Below, one piece after another: positions 37,501-49,789 of a stretch of 64,000 bases of DNA. The notes under the pieces were generated by a model. The model made no database searches. It saw only the letters and a program-made list of their open reading frames with translations, and was not told the DNA's origin. A program made the position numbers and the translations under genes. Location: contig SWDT01000001.1 in NCBI GenBank assembly GCA_009193035.1, forward strand, positions 1,860,001-1,924,000. Direction: 5' to 3'. Every line of letters starts with the position of its first letter. Position 1 is the stretch's first letter. Source of the stretch: Halicephalobus mephisto. Taxonomy: Eukaryota; Nematoda; Chromadorea; Rhabditida; Panagrolaimidae.

Positions 37501-40500
37501 TTGTCCAAGGAAACGTCAACATAGTTGATGTCTAAATCATGCAGGAGCATTTTGGCCTTCAAACTGTTGATGCAATCGATTCTCGAGAAAACGACAACAG
37601 TTCCGAGGAAATCATTTGTTTCGAGCATTGCTTGAATTCTCTTCAATAATAACATTAGGAAATCTCGTACAATGCTTGTAGGAGTCAGATTTGACGTAAT
37701 AAGTGGAAGAAATTTGATGAGAGATTGGGTTAAGCAAATGAGGGAAGAATAATGAAATGCTTAAGAGGATTAAGTACCAAGGGTGTAAAGCTATAGTGTA
37801 CCATTGATTTCCAGATTGATAACCAAGTTAAGTGATTGATGTTTTCAGATGCCGCTTCGGACTTCCCTACACCGAGAGATTGGATGGAGATACTACTTGT
37901 CGTCTGTACACACCGTATGACAAAAGACATGTTCTTGGGAAATTATATCTGTCTTCACATTTCGTCTGTTTCGCTTCGAGAACCGAGAGATTGGTGACGA
38001 TAGTTATCCTCATCCAAGATATCATATCCATTGAAGAATACAAAAACGTAGACGAAGGGTCCAAAAATGCCATAAAAATTGGCCTCAAAAACACTAATTT
38101 TATCATTTTCTCCGGCCTCCCGGATAGAGATACTGTACTCAAGAGAATTAAGAATTTCATGCTAGAAACAAGAGTGGAACGCGCAAATAGTACAAAACGA
38201 GTGAGTTTTAATTGATCGATTACAAATTGGGAAATTATTTTCTATTTAGAAACAGTCTGTCGATTCAAAGGAGGAAATAATGCGAGCCCCGTTGTGTCAG
38301 AAGTTTCCCTTCAATGATAGGAGCAATGACAAAATAAGACGTCACTGGGAAAGACTCTTTACAGAGTACGGAAGAGACATTTCAATGTATAGAACGATTG
38401 ACCTTCATAGATTACTCTTGGAAGGATTACCATTGGAACATAGGGGATGTATTTGGGCAATATGTTCTGGAGCCGCTGCTGAAATGCAGCTAAATCCCGG
38501 AGAATATGAAGCTCTTTTGAGAAGAAGTAGAGGTCAAGATAAATGCATTTTGACTATGGAAGAAATCGAGAGAGATCTCCACAGATCGCTTCCGGAACAT
38601 CCTGCTTTTCAAAATGGACCAGGAATCGATGCATTGAGAAGGATTCTAACAGCTTACTCGGTCAGGAATCCGCAAATCGGTTATTGGTATGTGCTAGGGG
38701 TGTCAAAATCCACTTATGTTACATGTTTTAGCCAGGCGATGAACATAATCGGTGCTGTTCTTCTCGTTCATGTTTCTGAGGAGGAAGCCTTTTGGATCCT
38801 TGTAGCCATTTGTGAAAGACTTTTACCTGACTACTACAATACCAAGGTTGTTGGGGCTCTGATAGATCAAGGTTAGTCTTGTTACGTCACCGAAATCAAC
38901 CATCATCTTTAGGGGTCTTCTCTGATCTAGTCTCAACTTGCCTACCTTCCCTACATGCCAAACTTACCGAAATCGGTCTCGATGACATGATTGCTCTGTC
39001 TTGGTTCTTGACCATTTTCCTGAATGCAGTCAAGTTCGATGCTGCTGTTCGCATCCTGGATCTCTTCTTCTATGATGGCTCTAAATTAATGTTCCAATTA
39101 GCTTTGGAAATTGTCAAGGAAAATGCCAAAACGATCAAAACTTCAAAAGATGAGGGAGAAGCTCTCATTGCTCTGAATAATTTCCTAGAGAAAATCACTG
39201 ATGCCAAGGTTGAAAATTCATCAGACGTAAGAAATTGAATACATCTGATTTCTTAAGGAGTGTGTAATTTAGGTTTTCATTGGACAATTATTATCCAATT
39301 CCTACAGGAATTTCGGAGAAGCTTTTGACAACGAAAAAATTGAAAAACTTCGGTTAAAACATCGACTTAAAGTTGTTCAAAACTTGGAAGATAACCAAAT
39401 GCGAAGTATCATCAAATCCGTGGGCAAATCCTGTCCTTTGACACAGGATGAACTGGAAGCATTGTACAATGTTGTCAAGGTTTGTTTTTTCCCATGGATA
39501 TCACAGGAAAACATGATTTTGTTTTTAGGAAGAACATCTTTTGTCTTGGAGATCAAGATTAACAACGGCTCAGCATAATCGGGTGAACTCTGTGATGGAA
39601 GAGAGACCCCGATTCGATCCATGTGTTCAGTCGCAGTACCGTCTCGATTTCGAATTATTTGCCCAAATCTTTCCCCGTTTATTACCATGGCCTGTTAATG
39701 AAATGTTTGTTATCCGGGCTTTTAGAGTAAGTGCGATTTAATTTCATTCCAGTAATACTTTATTTTAGTTAATGGACCTAAATATGACTGGAATTTTGAC
39801 ATTCCGAGATCTGAGTTACCTTCTGGGAATTCTTCTCAAAGGGGATTCCGTTGCCAAAGTTACTTTATTCTTCAAGTTCCACATTCCCCCTGCTTTTAAT
39901 ATGTCTGATCTGGATGAGCTTCTGAATCGACGAAGTTTGGATGAAGATGAACCGGAGTTAGGGGTTGAAGCTGCTACTGTAGTTGGTAGTGCCAAGTCTT
40001 CTCCAATGAGAGCCCCGGTTCCTCGACGTCATCCATCTAGAGCAGAAGCTACTCAAGCGGTCTACGGGGTTGATGAAACCGCTATTGACGTTGCTTCTGA
40101 AGCAGATGAATTTCTGTCTTCCGAAGAAACCACATCAGGTCCTATAGTCATTGAAAGTCCGATCTGTTCCTCTTATCCATCTTCAAAGGATTTGGAGATT
40201 GTGGATGATGAAGATCATCCCAAAAGGACTCAGCCTGTGGGATCGCCTCTCTCCGACGATTATTCCCTTCCCGATCGAGCTCCATCCGAGATCTCAGATT
40301 CCTTCTCTCTCGTGGAAGACGCTAGTGATGCGATCAAATCCCTTTCTCAAAAAATGCAGCAAACAACACTCCAAGAGGCTCAGAGAAGATCCAATAACGG
40401 AGACAATCCAGTTGAGCCAATTACACAAGTATGTTTAATTACCTTCGGACTTATCAAAGTGTTGATTTTAAGATCCAATTCATCGAGTTGTGGAAAACAT

Positions 40501-40938
40501 TTTACGAACTCATTGGACTTCGTGACGACAACCACCTTCATCATGCTCTCGTGGTCGCGGGCACTTTGCTCTTGCAATTGGGGGAAACTCAAAAACTCTT
40601 TCAACATAAAGTAGAAAAACAGATCGATGAAGCTATGAAAACAACTCTTTGTGAAAACGCCGCTGAATCGGAAACCCCAGGCTCCAGTTCGGAGGAACCT
40701 TCAATTCCCAAGAGTGCTTCCAAAATGGGGGATCTTAAATCTTGGTTTGTCTACAATTTAATTATGGACTTCAAAATAAGCTTTCAGTATCCAAGACGGC
40801 GATTGGCGACTCCAAGTAGAACACATAATCGCCACAATCCTCGCAGAACCGTCACTTTCAGAATTCTTCGAGATCAAATACTCACTGATTGATCTGATTG
40901 AACAATACCGCCAGAAACCATCAAAAGATAAATATTAA
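34501..40938 (+). CDS. TBC1D8/TBC1D9-type Rab GTPase-activating protein (GRAM-GRAM-TBC-EF hand)
   Basis: Start at 34501 ([16 protein letters not shown]). N-terminal GRAM 1 includes [15 protein letters not shown] and FRILYHH, then EEKLVNYYSC-type sequence and [32 protein letters not shown] ends the 5' exons at 35632. After a 2.2-kb intron, GRAM 2 starts at 37849 ([20 protein letters not shown]). The TBC domain keeps both catalytic fingers, [18 protein letters not shown] (Arg) and IGYCQAMN (Gln, across an intron at ~38687). An EF-hand-like stretch ([20 protein letters not shown]) and an acidic Ser-rich linker lead to a C-terminal block that ends at 40938 ([20 protein letters not shown]). All domains match human TBC1D9 in order. 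The big intron houses another gene. Confidence 0.93.
35683..37655 (-). CDS. Glutaredoxin-like + DEP + DUF547 protein, nested antisense in RabGAP intron
   Basis: Multi-exon minus-strand gene lying wholly in the RabGAP intron 35633-37848. N-terminal glutaredoxin-like fold ([34 protein letters not shown]) has CINS instead of the CPYC active site. A DEP domain follows ([31 protein letters not shown]), then a DUF547 domain ([59 protein letters not shown]). It ends [12 protein letters not shown] at 35683. The start is uncertain: 37655 gives [12 protein letters not shown], but the frame stays open upstream and reads [20 protein letters not shown], so an earlier exon may exist. DEP-DUF547-glutaredoxin proteins are known in nematodes and other eukaryotes; their role is not established. 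Confidence 0.88.
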
Positions 40939-43900
40939 AAATTCGATTTCAACAACTTTCAGATAATCTATCTTCTGTACTGTATTTGTGAAGCTATACA
41001 TGTAACCCTTTAGTTTACGGGATCTTTTACTAAGCTGGTTTTTTCATTAAGCATAATTTCGAGAATAAAGGCTGAAATTAAAACCAGGAAAATAATTGTC
41101 CCATTGTTTATTCCAAAAAGTGCCATTGAAGGTCAGGAAAAAGAAAGCTATAATACTTTTCCTAGTCTTTTCTAAAGAGTTTCGAAATTGAAAGAATGTA
41201 ACTTTGGTGTTCGAAAATTTGTCGGAGAAAAGGAATATAGCAAACTCGAAAACAATCTCCGCGGTTTAAATAAGATTTGCCGTTTGATCCCCGTTTCTAT
41301 AAAATTTGACTCTTCTTTGAGAGCTCTTTGCAGAGACTCATCCTAGTAAATTTCCGCTAATTTTTTTCAATAAGAAAATGTATATTTTGATTTGATGTTT
41401 AATTCGTCCTTCTGGAGCAGAAACCGCTCTCAGCCCGTGAATCTCCCTCCATTGAGCAGAATAGAACAAAATTGTGAGTATTACTATTTTTAATTTACAT
41501 TTATATCTGGTAGGTGGTTCCGTTTTTATTCTTCCAGCCCGGAGCAAGTAATTAGATTAGGTTGGCAGATGAGCTTCCGGAGATAATGGGATAATTAAAG
41601 GAGCACGAGGCAAATTTATGAAAACGAATGGGGTTGTTGGACATTGGTGTCAAGACAACTCATCTGTTTTTTGAAGATACTTTTCGCATTAGTCCTTATT
41701 ATGGATTTTGACGTGTTTCATTTGTCCTCCGAAACTAGATTAATGAGGTATTTCTATAGTAGATTTACTTTGTAATAGAGTCCTGGAAATGATAATAGAG
41801 GAAATCTCCATCACGGGCTCTCGCGGGCTGTACGTCGCTGTCCTGTTTTGGCACGATTTCCCATTCCCTCTTGGAAGCGAGTGAGTTCGCCATGGTCGTT
41901 AGGGGTTTCGCTGCAGGAGTTTATTACGTATTTCTCAATAATCCCAAAATGCGATTTTTCCTTGATTATAAATCCGTAAGAACTTTTAAAGCCCTTCAAT
42001 CTACCATATAAATTTCTAGGGCCTTTCAAGACCTCCATAAAAGCCTTCAGAATCTAATAAAATATCCTGAAACAGTTAAGAAACTTTATTTGAACTTTTT
42101 AGGATTTTGTAGATGTTTTTGAATTATTCCAGAATCCTCTGAGAATTTCTGAAACCAACATCTGGAATCAAAAGCTCCGGAACTTTCTAAATAGTGCCGG
42201 AAATTCATGTCGGGATAATTTCGTAACAACGCCTATTTCCGCTTTTATAGTAGTGTAATATTCGACGTCATGTATTGTTGGAAAAAATGCCAATACCAAA
42301 AAAGAGTACGGATAAATGTAATATTGAAATTTCATCAAATTATTATGGCTCTGGCAGGAAATTTAGTAACTAAGATAACTTTTGCGTGGCTTTGGGAAAG
42401 AAAATGAAAATGTTACTTAACCTCCTTTATTGCGAGAAACATGTGGTCTTGTGGTTTATTTTCTGTTAAAAGTTGTTCGGATCAGTTTACCCCTTAGTAC
42501 TCAAGGATCGTTTGCAAAGGTTGACCAAGTGACAACTGACCAAACGGGAACTGGGGGGTAAGGACGTTCGTCACAATCTGCCCGTCTTGATAATCTGTCT
42601 CTTTCTTCATTTCGGGATTTGCTATTTCTTTATAGCACCCATTTTAACACCTGCCAAATAGAAGTGACACTGCGCTTTCTGCCTTCCTATTGGTTTATAA
42701 TTTAATTTTCAATCTTGGCTTCCAATTATATTTCCAATTATCACGTACGGTGAACAAGAAAATCCAATATTACGATATTGGCTAAACGAAATTTTCAGCT
42801 CTTCGAAGACCGGATAATGCCCCTCGAATCGGGAACAGAGTGAACAGCAGTAAGCTTGTTCATTACTTGGAGAGTTCTCCAGAAGCTCTTTATACTAGGT
42901 GGGTGGTCTTGTTTTTCCGGCAAATTTGCTTCTCGTTTTGCTAAATTTGCCGAATTCAACTTGATGCTCCAATGTTCGTGTTGGTTTAACGTTTTGAGTT
43001 CTATCCAATTTTTATAGCCCATAAAAGATTTCCTCTGCACTATGTCATGCTATTATTCTCTCCAGGGACCCAAGTAGCAAATCCTATTCTAGCTTTATAT
43101 TTTTAACTTTTAATCCTTTCCACGATTTGAATGCCAAAAGCGGCTTGGGCATTTCATTTGGACACTATGGAAAACACGCAAAAGATTAGGTTGAAATGAA
43201 TCCCTGTCTCGACACGATTTCTGTTAATTATAGTTTTTAACCCGTCGAAATTTTTAGTCAGATGTTGGATATGGCTAATCTTCTTAACTATCAGAGACAA
43301 GTAATGTCTTAACGGAACTTTTATCCCGCTGTTTGACCTTTTCCGAAAATAGCGTGAGAATTTCAGATCAGGTGAATTAAATTGAATTCACAAAACCAGA
43401 TATTCAGCAAGCCTATTCTTACTTTTAGCACGTGGTGGAAAATGTTTACCCTGTTAGGAAGTTTACTTTCATTGCAAAAACAGGATACATTATCGTTCGT
43501 GGACTTTGATCTTTTCCAAACATTCTTTAATTTTCCATAAATATTTTATTTTAAGAAGGGTTATAATTTACTCAACCCTTTTTGCCACCTATGAAGCTCG
43601 TTTATCCAAACTCGTTCTGGCAAAAGTTGACAGCGCATCACATAAATTCTCTTTTGACAGAGGCTTTTGTCTGCTTGGATAAACTTTTCCTAAAAGCAGC
43701 AAAAAAGCCCATGGCATCCGAATGACCGAGTGTGGATATACTTTTCCTTCTACTCCAAAAAGTATATTGTGTGAGGAAGTAACCAGCTTGGAGAGAAAGG
43801 AAAGAAAGTGAATATTATTCCAAAGAAGCATTTCATGCCATAGAATTACGCCGCCCACATTGTTAAGCTTACCGAGGCTTTTTCAATCATTTTTATTATT

Positions 43901-44290
43901 ATGAAATACACACAACCACTTTTAAGTGTCGATTTAGGTTGGCGGTAAATCTTGATTCTCGTTGCAGAAAATTGACTATATGTCATCGGCAGTCCTTATT
44001 AAATGAAAATAACTTTTCTCCAAAAAATTGCAAAATTAAAGTAGTTTTCATTTATTCGACTTTAGTAATTTCTGATCTTTTTTTACAATTCCCCCATCTT
44101 TGAAACATTAAATGACTAAGCCAAATCCTCAACTTGTCGCCTCCTATGGCAATTTTCTAATTTTTGACGCTTTTTTGGATGAAACTTTTAGCCGTTGTCT
44201 GACTTTCTTTCATTACTATAATTCTCGACGTAATCGATTTTTGCACCTTCTGTGAGACTAATTGTTTATGGCTTCAGAAGTACTCCAACC
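40939..44290. other. 3.3-kb intergenic region upstream of Kv channel
   Basis: No gene supported; ORFs at 42795-43040 and 43589-43858 (-) lack splice context or domains. Contains HSE-like array copy B. Confidence 0.4.
41985..42265 (+). repeat. HSE-like 10-bp-periodic array element, copy B (intergenic)
   Basis: From ~41985 to 42206 trinucleotides TTC/CTT and GAA/AGA alternate at 5-bp steps, e.g. TTCtgAAAcagTTAagAAA and TTCtgGAAtc-like units near 42130-42200. The tail from 42207 (ATGTCGGGATAATTTCG, then TAACAACGCCTATTTC) corresponds to the tails of copies A, C and D. The span includes CGGAAAT-type ends. Confidence 0.6.
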
Positions 44291-46615
44291 ATGGCCTCTA
44301 CTGCAGAGGACCCTGCAGGTACCTCAATGGAAATGCATCAGCGCTCTGATAACCCGGAGGACCAGCAGACTGAAACGGCAGAAACAGACACGCTCTATAA
44401 GCGTTTCAATGAGACGGAAGACGTGGAAGCTCGGATGCCTCCGGAAAAGACCTTCAAAAGCAGTGTCAAGGTTGAGGTTAGAGTTGCAAATAATATTCGA
44501 ATAACTGACTTTTTAAAGGATGTTATTTTGCGATTGAATATCGGTGGAGCCAGCTACAGAATCAGAACAAGGTCGGTACTACGGAACGGACCGAATACCC
44601 TTCTGGGAAGACTCTGCAGGATGGATCATGAACACCGAAGACAATGGGCTGATGGGTACTTCGAAGACTCGGATGAGTACTTTTTCGAGCGAGTACCAAG
44701 GCATGATATGCGAGAACCATTCTTGTTTATCTTGAGATTTCAGATATTTTGATCCAATTTATGATTTCTATGCTGCAGGGAAACTACACGTTCCTAAGGA
44801 TTTATGTTTCGAGAAATTTATGGCTGAATTGAGGTTCTGGGCCGTCTCGAAGGCCAAAATGGATGAATGTTGTTCCCCATTTGCGCAGTATTGTCTGATG
44901 CGAAAGGCTCCCACGGACCAGCCGGTTGGTTACCCCATTTCTATTCTACCTAACTTTGAATCCAAATTAGCTAGATGAGGAAACTCTAAAAATATCAAAA
45001 TATCGCTATTTTAGGAGGAAGATGAGGATGAACTACAATTACCAAAATTCTTACGAACAAAAAAATTAGATCCAGAAAGTTTTCTTTTTCGAAATTTTCC
45101 CAAAAACCAAAAAAGTCAAAAATAACAATTGAACTAACACGTTTTATTGCTAATAAGAACCTACTGTAAAGTTGACATGTCCAGTAGATGAATAACAGGA
45201 CCTTAGATGGGGATTATTGATCATGTTTTAGGAGAAAGATCATTTCATCGGGTTACGGTGTGCCAAGATACGGAGAAGGCTCTGGTTGATCCTGGAAGGC
45301 CATTCCCATTCGAGATGGTGGAAACTCTTCGAAGTCACTTCTACGAGCTTTGTCGTCCTCAGTATCGCTGCTTTGATTTTAGGTTCGATTCCGGAATTCC
45401 AAGTGCCTGAACCCCGAATCTCAAACCCCTACGCAACACTGTAAGGAACCTGTTCTATTTAATTATTGTCTTTTTATTTCAGTGTCCCCGTTACTTATCC
45501 AACCTACCCTAAGGTCAATGGACATACTGTATCGACCACTACTGTACTCAAAGATGGGGAAGACAACAAACCGGAGATGGTGGAGCATCCCATATTCAAT
45601 TATGTCGAAAATATCTGCGTTGTTTACTTCACTTTGGAGTATTTGCTCCGTTTATGGGTTGCCCCGAGGAAATTATCTTTTGTCAAAGAGTTTTTGAATA
45701 TCATCGATCTACTCGCCATCGCCCCCTTCATGTTTGAAGTCATTCTGATTTTGGTGAGGTTTCTGAAATCATTGTGAAATCAGTCTTGAATAGAATTTCT
45801 TGAAAGTACGAAGAATCTTCCAGAACCCACTAGAGAGTTCTGAGATTTTCCAAAATCTCCTAGAAAGGTTTAGGATATTACAGGACTCAATCGGTAGTTC
45901 TGAAACTAAAAGTTTTACGGAATCTTCCAGAACATATTAGAAACTTTTGGAGTCAATATTGAAAGTCAAGACTTATAGAAATCCCTTAATGCTCTAGAAA
46001 TGTGTGTCAAGACGATTCCTTAATTATTTCTATTTCTCTAATAATATTGTTTTCCAGGTAGGAATAAGTGGGGAAAACGTAAGAAAGGTCCGATGGGCTT
46101 TCTTGACCGTCCGTCTCCTCAGAGTCCTGAGGGTTGTCAGGATAGCCAAACTCGGTCGATTCAGTCCAGGTCTCGCCAATTTTGCCTTGACTCTGAGGAA
46201 AAGTAAAAAACACACGCAGATGGTCGGTGTAGTTATGTTGACGATCATCATATTCTTCTCTACTCTGATTTACTTCCTAGAAAGAGATGAGCCAAATACT
46301 CAATTCACTTCTATTCCAGCGGCTTTTTGGTGGTGCTTGTTCTCGCAGACGAAATGGGTTCCTCAAACTGCTGGTAGGTCAACGAGACTAACACAGTAAT
46401 TTTGCAATACTATTTCAGCCGGTAAGGTCGTCGGAGGCGCTGCCATCATATCCGGAGTCCTCGTACTGGCGCTTCCCATTACGATTATGGTAAGATTGTC
46501 CATGGAGATAAAATAAAGCCAAATGTTCTAGGTGTCCAATTTCATGCAAGTCGTCAAACTCCGGGAAGAAAAGATTATCAAACGCTACGCTCAACAGCAT
46601 GGCGACCAAGTTTGA
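44291..46615 (+). CDS. exp-2: EXP-2-like voltage-gated K+ channel, with lesions in S1 and in the pore
   Basis: Nine exons: 44291-44470, 44519-44700, 44744-44924, 45015-45114, 45232-45440, 45483-45753, 46058-46373, 46419-46489 and 46532-46615. T1 domain: DVILRLNIGGASYRIRTRSV and RYFDPIYDFYAAGKLHVPKD. S2-S3 (IFNYVENICVVYFTLEYLLR), S4 (VRLLRVLRVVRIAKLGRFSP) and S6 (VVGGAAIISGVLVLALPITI) are intact, and their wording suits the EXP-2 Kv type of C. elegans (pharyngeal and gut muscle excitability). Two defects: S1 is largely missing at ~45365-45390 with a frame change, and the TVGYGD filter is absent at ~46333-46360. Exon 2 ends with a GC donor. The gene is either a recent pseudogene or affected by assembly error. 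Confidence 0.85.
45795..46050 (+). repeat. HSE-like 10-bp-periodic array element, copy C (in Kv channel intron)
   Basis: Contains canonical three-pentamer HSEs, GAAtcTTCcaGAA, twice (about 45813 and 45921). Between them degenerate 10-bp units continue in phase (TTCtgAGAttTTCcaAAA, TCCtaGAAagGTT). A tail with GTGTCAAGACGATTCCTTAA at about 46003-46022 aligns with the other copies. It fills most of the 304-bp intron 45754-46057. Confidence 0.62.
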
Positions 46616-46876
46616 TTAAAATTCCGTGTGCACTTTTGAATTCGATCTCATAGAGTGATTCAGTCTTTTCTCTAATATACAAAATAGATTATTTTCGAAA
46701 AGATCTTGAGTCGTTCTGTAAATGATTCATTATAATAAAGTAATTTTTCAGTTTTTCTATTAATTAGAAGTGTTTGAAAGTTCCTGGAAGTTTGAATGCT
46801 TGGCAAGATGATTGCACTTTGTGTCGAGTTTTGTAATTTGGAATACTGAATCGAAAAGTGTACAACATTCCAACAT

Positions 46877-47160
46877 TCAGTTGGATTTAATGTGTGAAAA
46901 ATTACTGAAAATTTTTTGCAGTTGGTCACGAAAAATTAATTTAATTAATAAGAAACTTGATATGATATTAATATATCTCTCATGAAGCCTAAGCAAATCT
47001 CCATCAAACCATATGTTAACCATCTTTTTCGCTTCTTCGTGAGGTAAGATATGACAGATTCTCATGTGACTCCCAGCATCGTTCGTATTAGGCAATCTTT
47101 CAACGTAGTACTTAAGGGCAGAGCTTTTGACATGTAGTTGAGAAACGTCAATTATATAAT
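46877..47160 (-). pseudogene. Coding-like fragment, possible relic exon
   Basis: The minus-strand frame is open from ~47160 and reads like a real protein: DVSQLHVKSSALKYYVERLP, NTNDAGSHMRICHILPHEEA, KKMVNIWFDGDLLRLHERY. It then drifts into AT-rich sequence with ISSFLLIKL. There is no start codon with a signal and no partner exons found nearby. It may be a decayed gene or an exon of an unfound minus-strand gene. Family not recognised. Confidence 0.3.
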
Positions 47161-49789
47161 CTTATGATACTAGATTGACATTTTTTAAATCTAATTTCCA
47201 AAAAAAAATTATTAAATAAGTTTAAAAATACCAATGTCATATTTTTTACAGAGTTATGTCTATTGTTTTTTTGCCGTTTTTTGTAAGGTTCAGGACATTT
47301 AATTACTTTACAAGTACGTTTATTGATAATTAATAGACAAAGACCAGAAGTTAAAAGTTACCTAAACTGAGTTTCCAATGAAAACTAGAAGTAGACCATG
47401 GCGGGTTTCTGAAAATTTCCATAATCAGCCAATTGCTTTGAAATTGAGTGTAAATAAGTTAGAAATAAGTCTAAGACCAAAAGTGAAGGAATTTCTGAAA
47501 TTAGCCAAACATTAGAAAAAAGAAGCCAGATTTAAAAATCTAGGAAAATTTTTAATCAAATAATACATTTACTATTTTTTTATATTTTTTCCAATTTGAC
47601 AGGTTTTTCTCTAATTATAATATTGATAAATGAAAAACAATGGAAAATGGAAGAAATCCAGGTTTAGTTTTCTGAATTATTTTACATTGTTCTTTTATAG
47701 ATCTTCAAGAAGAATTTTCCTTTCAAAAATGAAGACAAAGAGTTCAGTTTTTGGTATATAATTATGAAACTAATGTTACTCCATAAATTGCAGTAGATTT
47801 TAAGTGGAATCAATAATCATCGATATAAAAACTCACTTTGTAAAATCCTTTGTATAGTGAATACTTTTATCAGATAATCTATATTTTCACGTCAACGAAT
47901 TTAATGAATATTTGAGAATCTTCTTAGATTGAGTAATGAAACCAAAAGGGGAATATCTTCAAAAGTCATAGGTAACTTTGCTTTTTGGGATAAAGTTTTG
48001 GATGCCCTTAAATTTGAAGACAAATACATAGAATGAGATAATTAAATGTGTAGATTCAAAATTTAAAATCAGAATTAAGCGGGTTTTCAGAATCTTCCTA
48101 GAATATGACTTCAGAAGTTAAAAGCCATCAAAAACAGACATCACTGATCAGACACAAAAACTTTAAAATTCAGGGTACTGAATCTTCGGATTTTAAAGGT
48201 CAATTCTCAATTCTGACTCCAGATTCGGAATCTACTGGTCCGGTTACCCCACCATGATTGATTTTATTGCAGAGGTATATCTCTAGAAATGTCATTTTCT
48301 ACTGATTGTATTATCACTACTTTCCTGCGGAATTTATTTTTTTCATATAGTTGATCTTATTTGTATTCTTTTGAGGCTAATCTTTTCGATCATTCGGCTG
48401 GTTAAAAAGTCAAAAAATTATGAATCAATGCAAGTCTATGGAAACTGAATATGACACAGTTGTTTCGGGAATGGGACTAAGGCTTGGTCCATGATACTTT
48501 GATAGAGTTCATATATTGAGTCACTAAGTTTTCCTACCTCATAAAACTCTCATCTTTCCAATCGTAAAATTTATATTTTATGGACGTATTGTCTCCAAAA
48601 ATTCAAATAGAAAAGAAAGCCATATCTACTACACAGCATCAGTTATAATTCTAAATAGGTAGTTTCTACTTGAAAGGCTTCATTCTCACAAATAAAGACC
48701 TGAAACAAACGAATAATGGAATAGTTATAACTTATTGACATATAGCATAAAAGTCATTTTTCTACTTATTCTCAGATTCTAGAAATTTCAATGAAATTTG
48801 TTTTATATTGTTTTGAAAATTTCAACGGGACTCTAATTTATTGAAAATACAAATTGACGATTTGTATGGAACAAAGCTACCAAGGAAATGATTTTTTGAA
48901 TTGAAACAAAGTATCATTTGTAATTGTTAAATATGGTTTCTATTAACGAAGACTCCTCCGGAAAATTGAGAGATAATTCTATTTTAGGTTAATCCCAGGA
49001 ATACTAATGATATATTACTCCTTCCCAGACAACTACGGTAAGGTAATCCTAGAAAAATAAAGAAGGTTCCTGACGTGTTCAAATTCAATTTTATAGATGA
49101 ATTATTTTTCACATTCAAAAATTATTTTCATAATGAAAAATTGAAATTGATTTTTCAAGCTCTTTAATAAAATTTTATATAAATCAAATGAATTTGCGAA
49201 AAAATAAATTAGCATAAAGATTACCAGTTACCAAAGAATAGATTTTTCCCCTTTACTCCTCGAGAAGAATTTTCAAAATCTTATTTTTTTTAACTATTGC
49301 GGTTTTCCATCTATAAATTATTTATCTGCTGATTTATAAAATACCTATTTCATATTTCATTAATTGGTAGTTTTCGTACATTGAACAATAAGAAATTTCT
49401 CTATCAATTTCACAATATTTATTTTCCTATTATGTTATAGAAAATAATTCAATTTTGAGTCAACATCCGTAACTTACATTTTAAACTATTTTCATCAACA
49501 GGAATATTGTTGTTCTTAAAATTCCTCCAAAAACTAAAATTAATTACTTTCGCCAGTTTCTCTTTGCTCATGTTTATTCCAACCGACTGAATAATTATTT
49601 CGATTTCAACATCTTCAATCGAAGAAAGTTACTTCGAAAACACTCTGAATATTCGTCTATCCATCTCCAAACAAATCAGTTCTTTTAACCCACAGTCAAA
49701 CTCCCGATTCAGTTATTTCCGTAACCCTTCCGGCTTGTTCTAAATGACTAAACTACAGTAATGAAATTAAGATTTCGTAAAAATTTACA

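Noticed and set aside
44955..45115. Stretch after the T1 domain that first looked like an intron with a stop
   Set aside because: It splices in phase (45015-45114 to 45232) as an acidic/basic linker exon, so it is coding in the best model.
45380..45392. GGTTCGATTCC, a perfect tRNA B-box-like string
   Set aside because: It lies in a Kv-channel exon; no A box or cloverleaf can be drawn around it.
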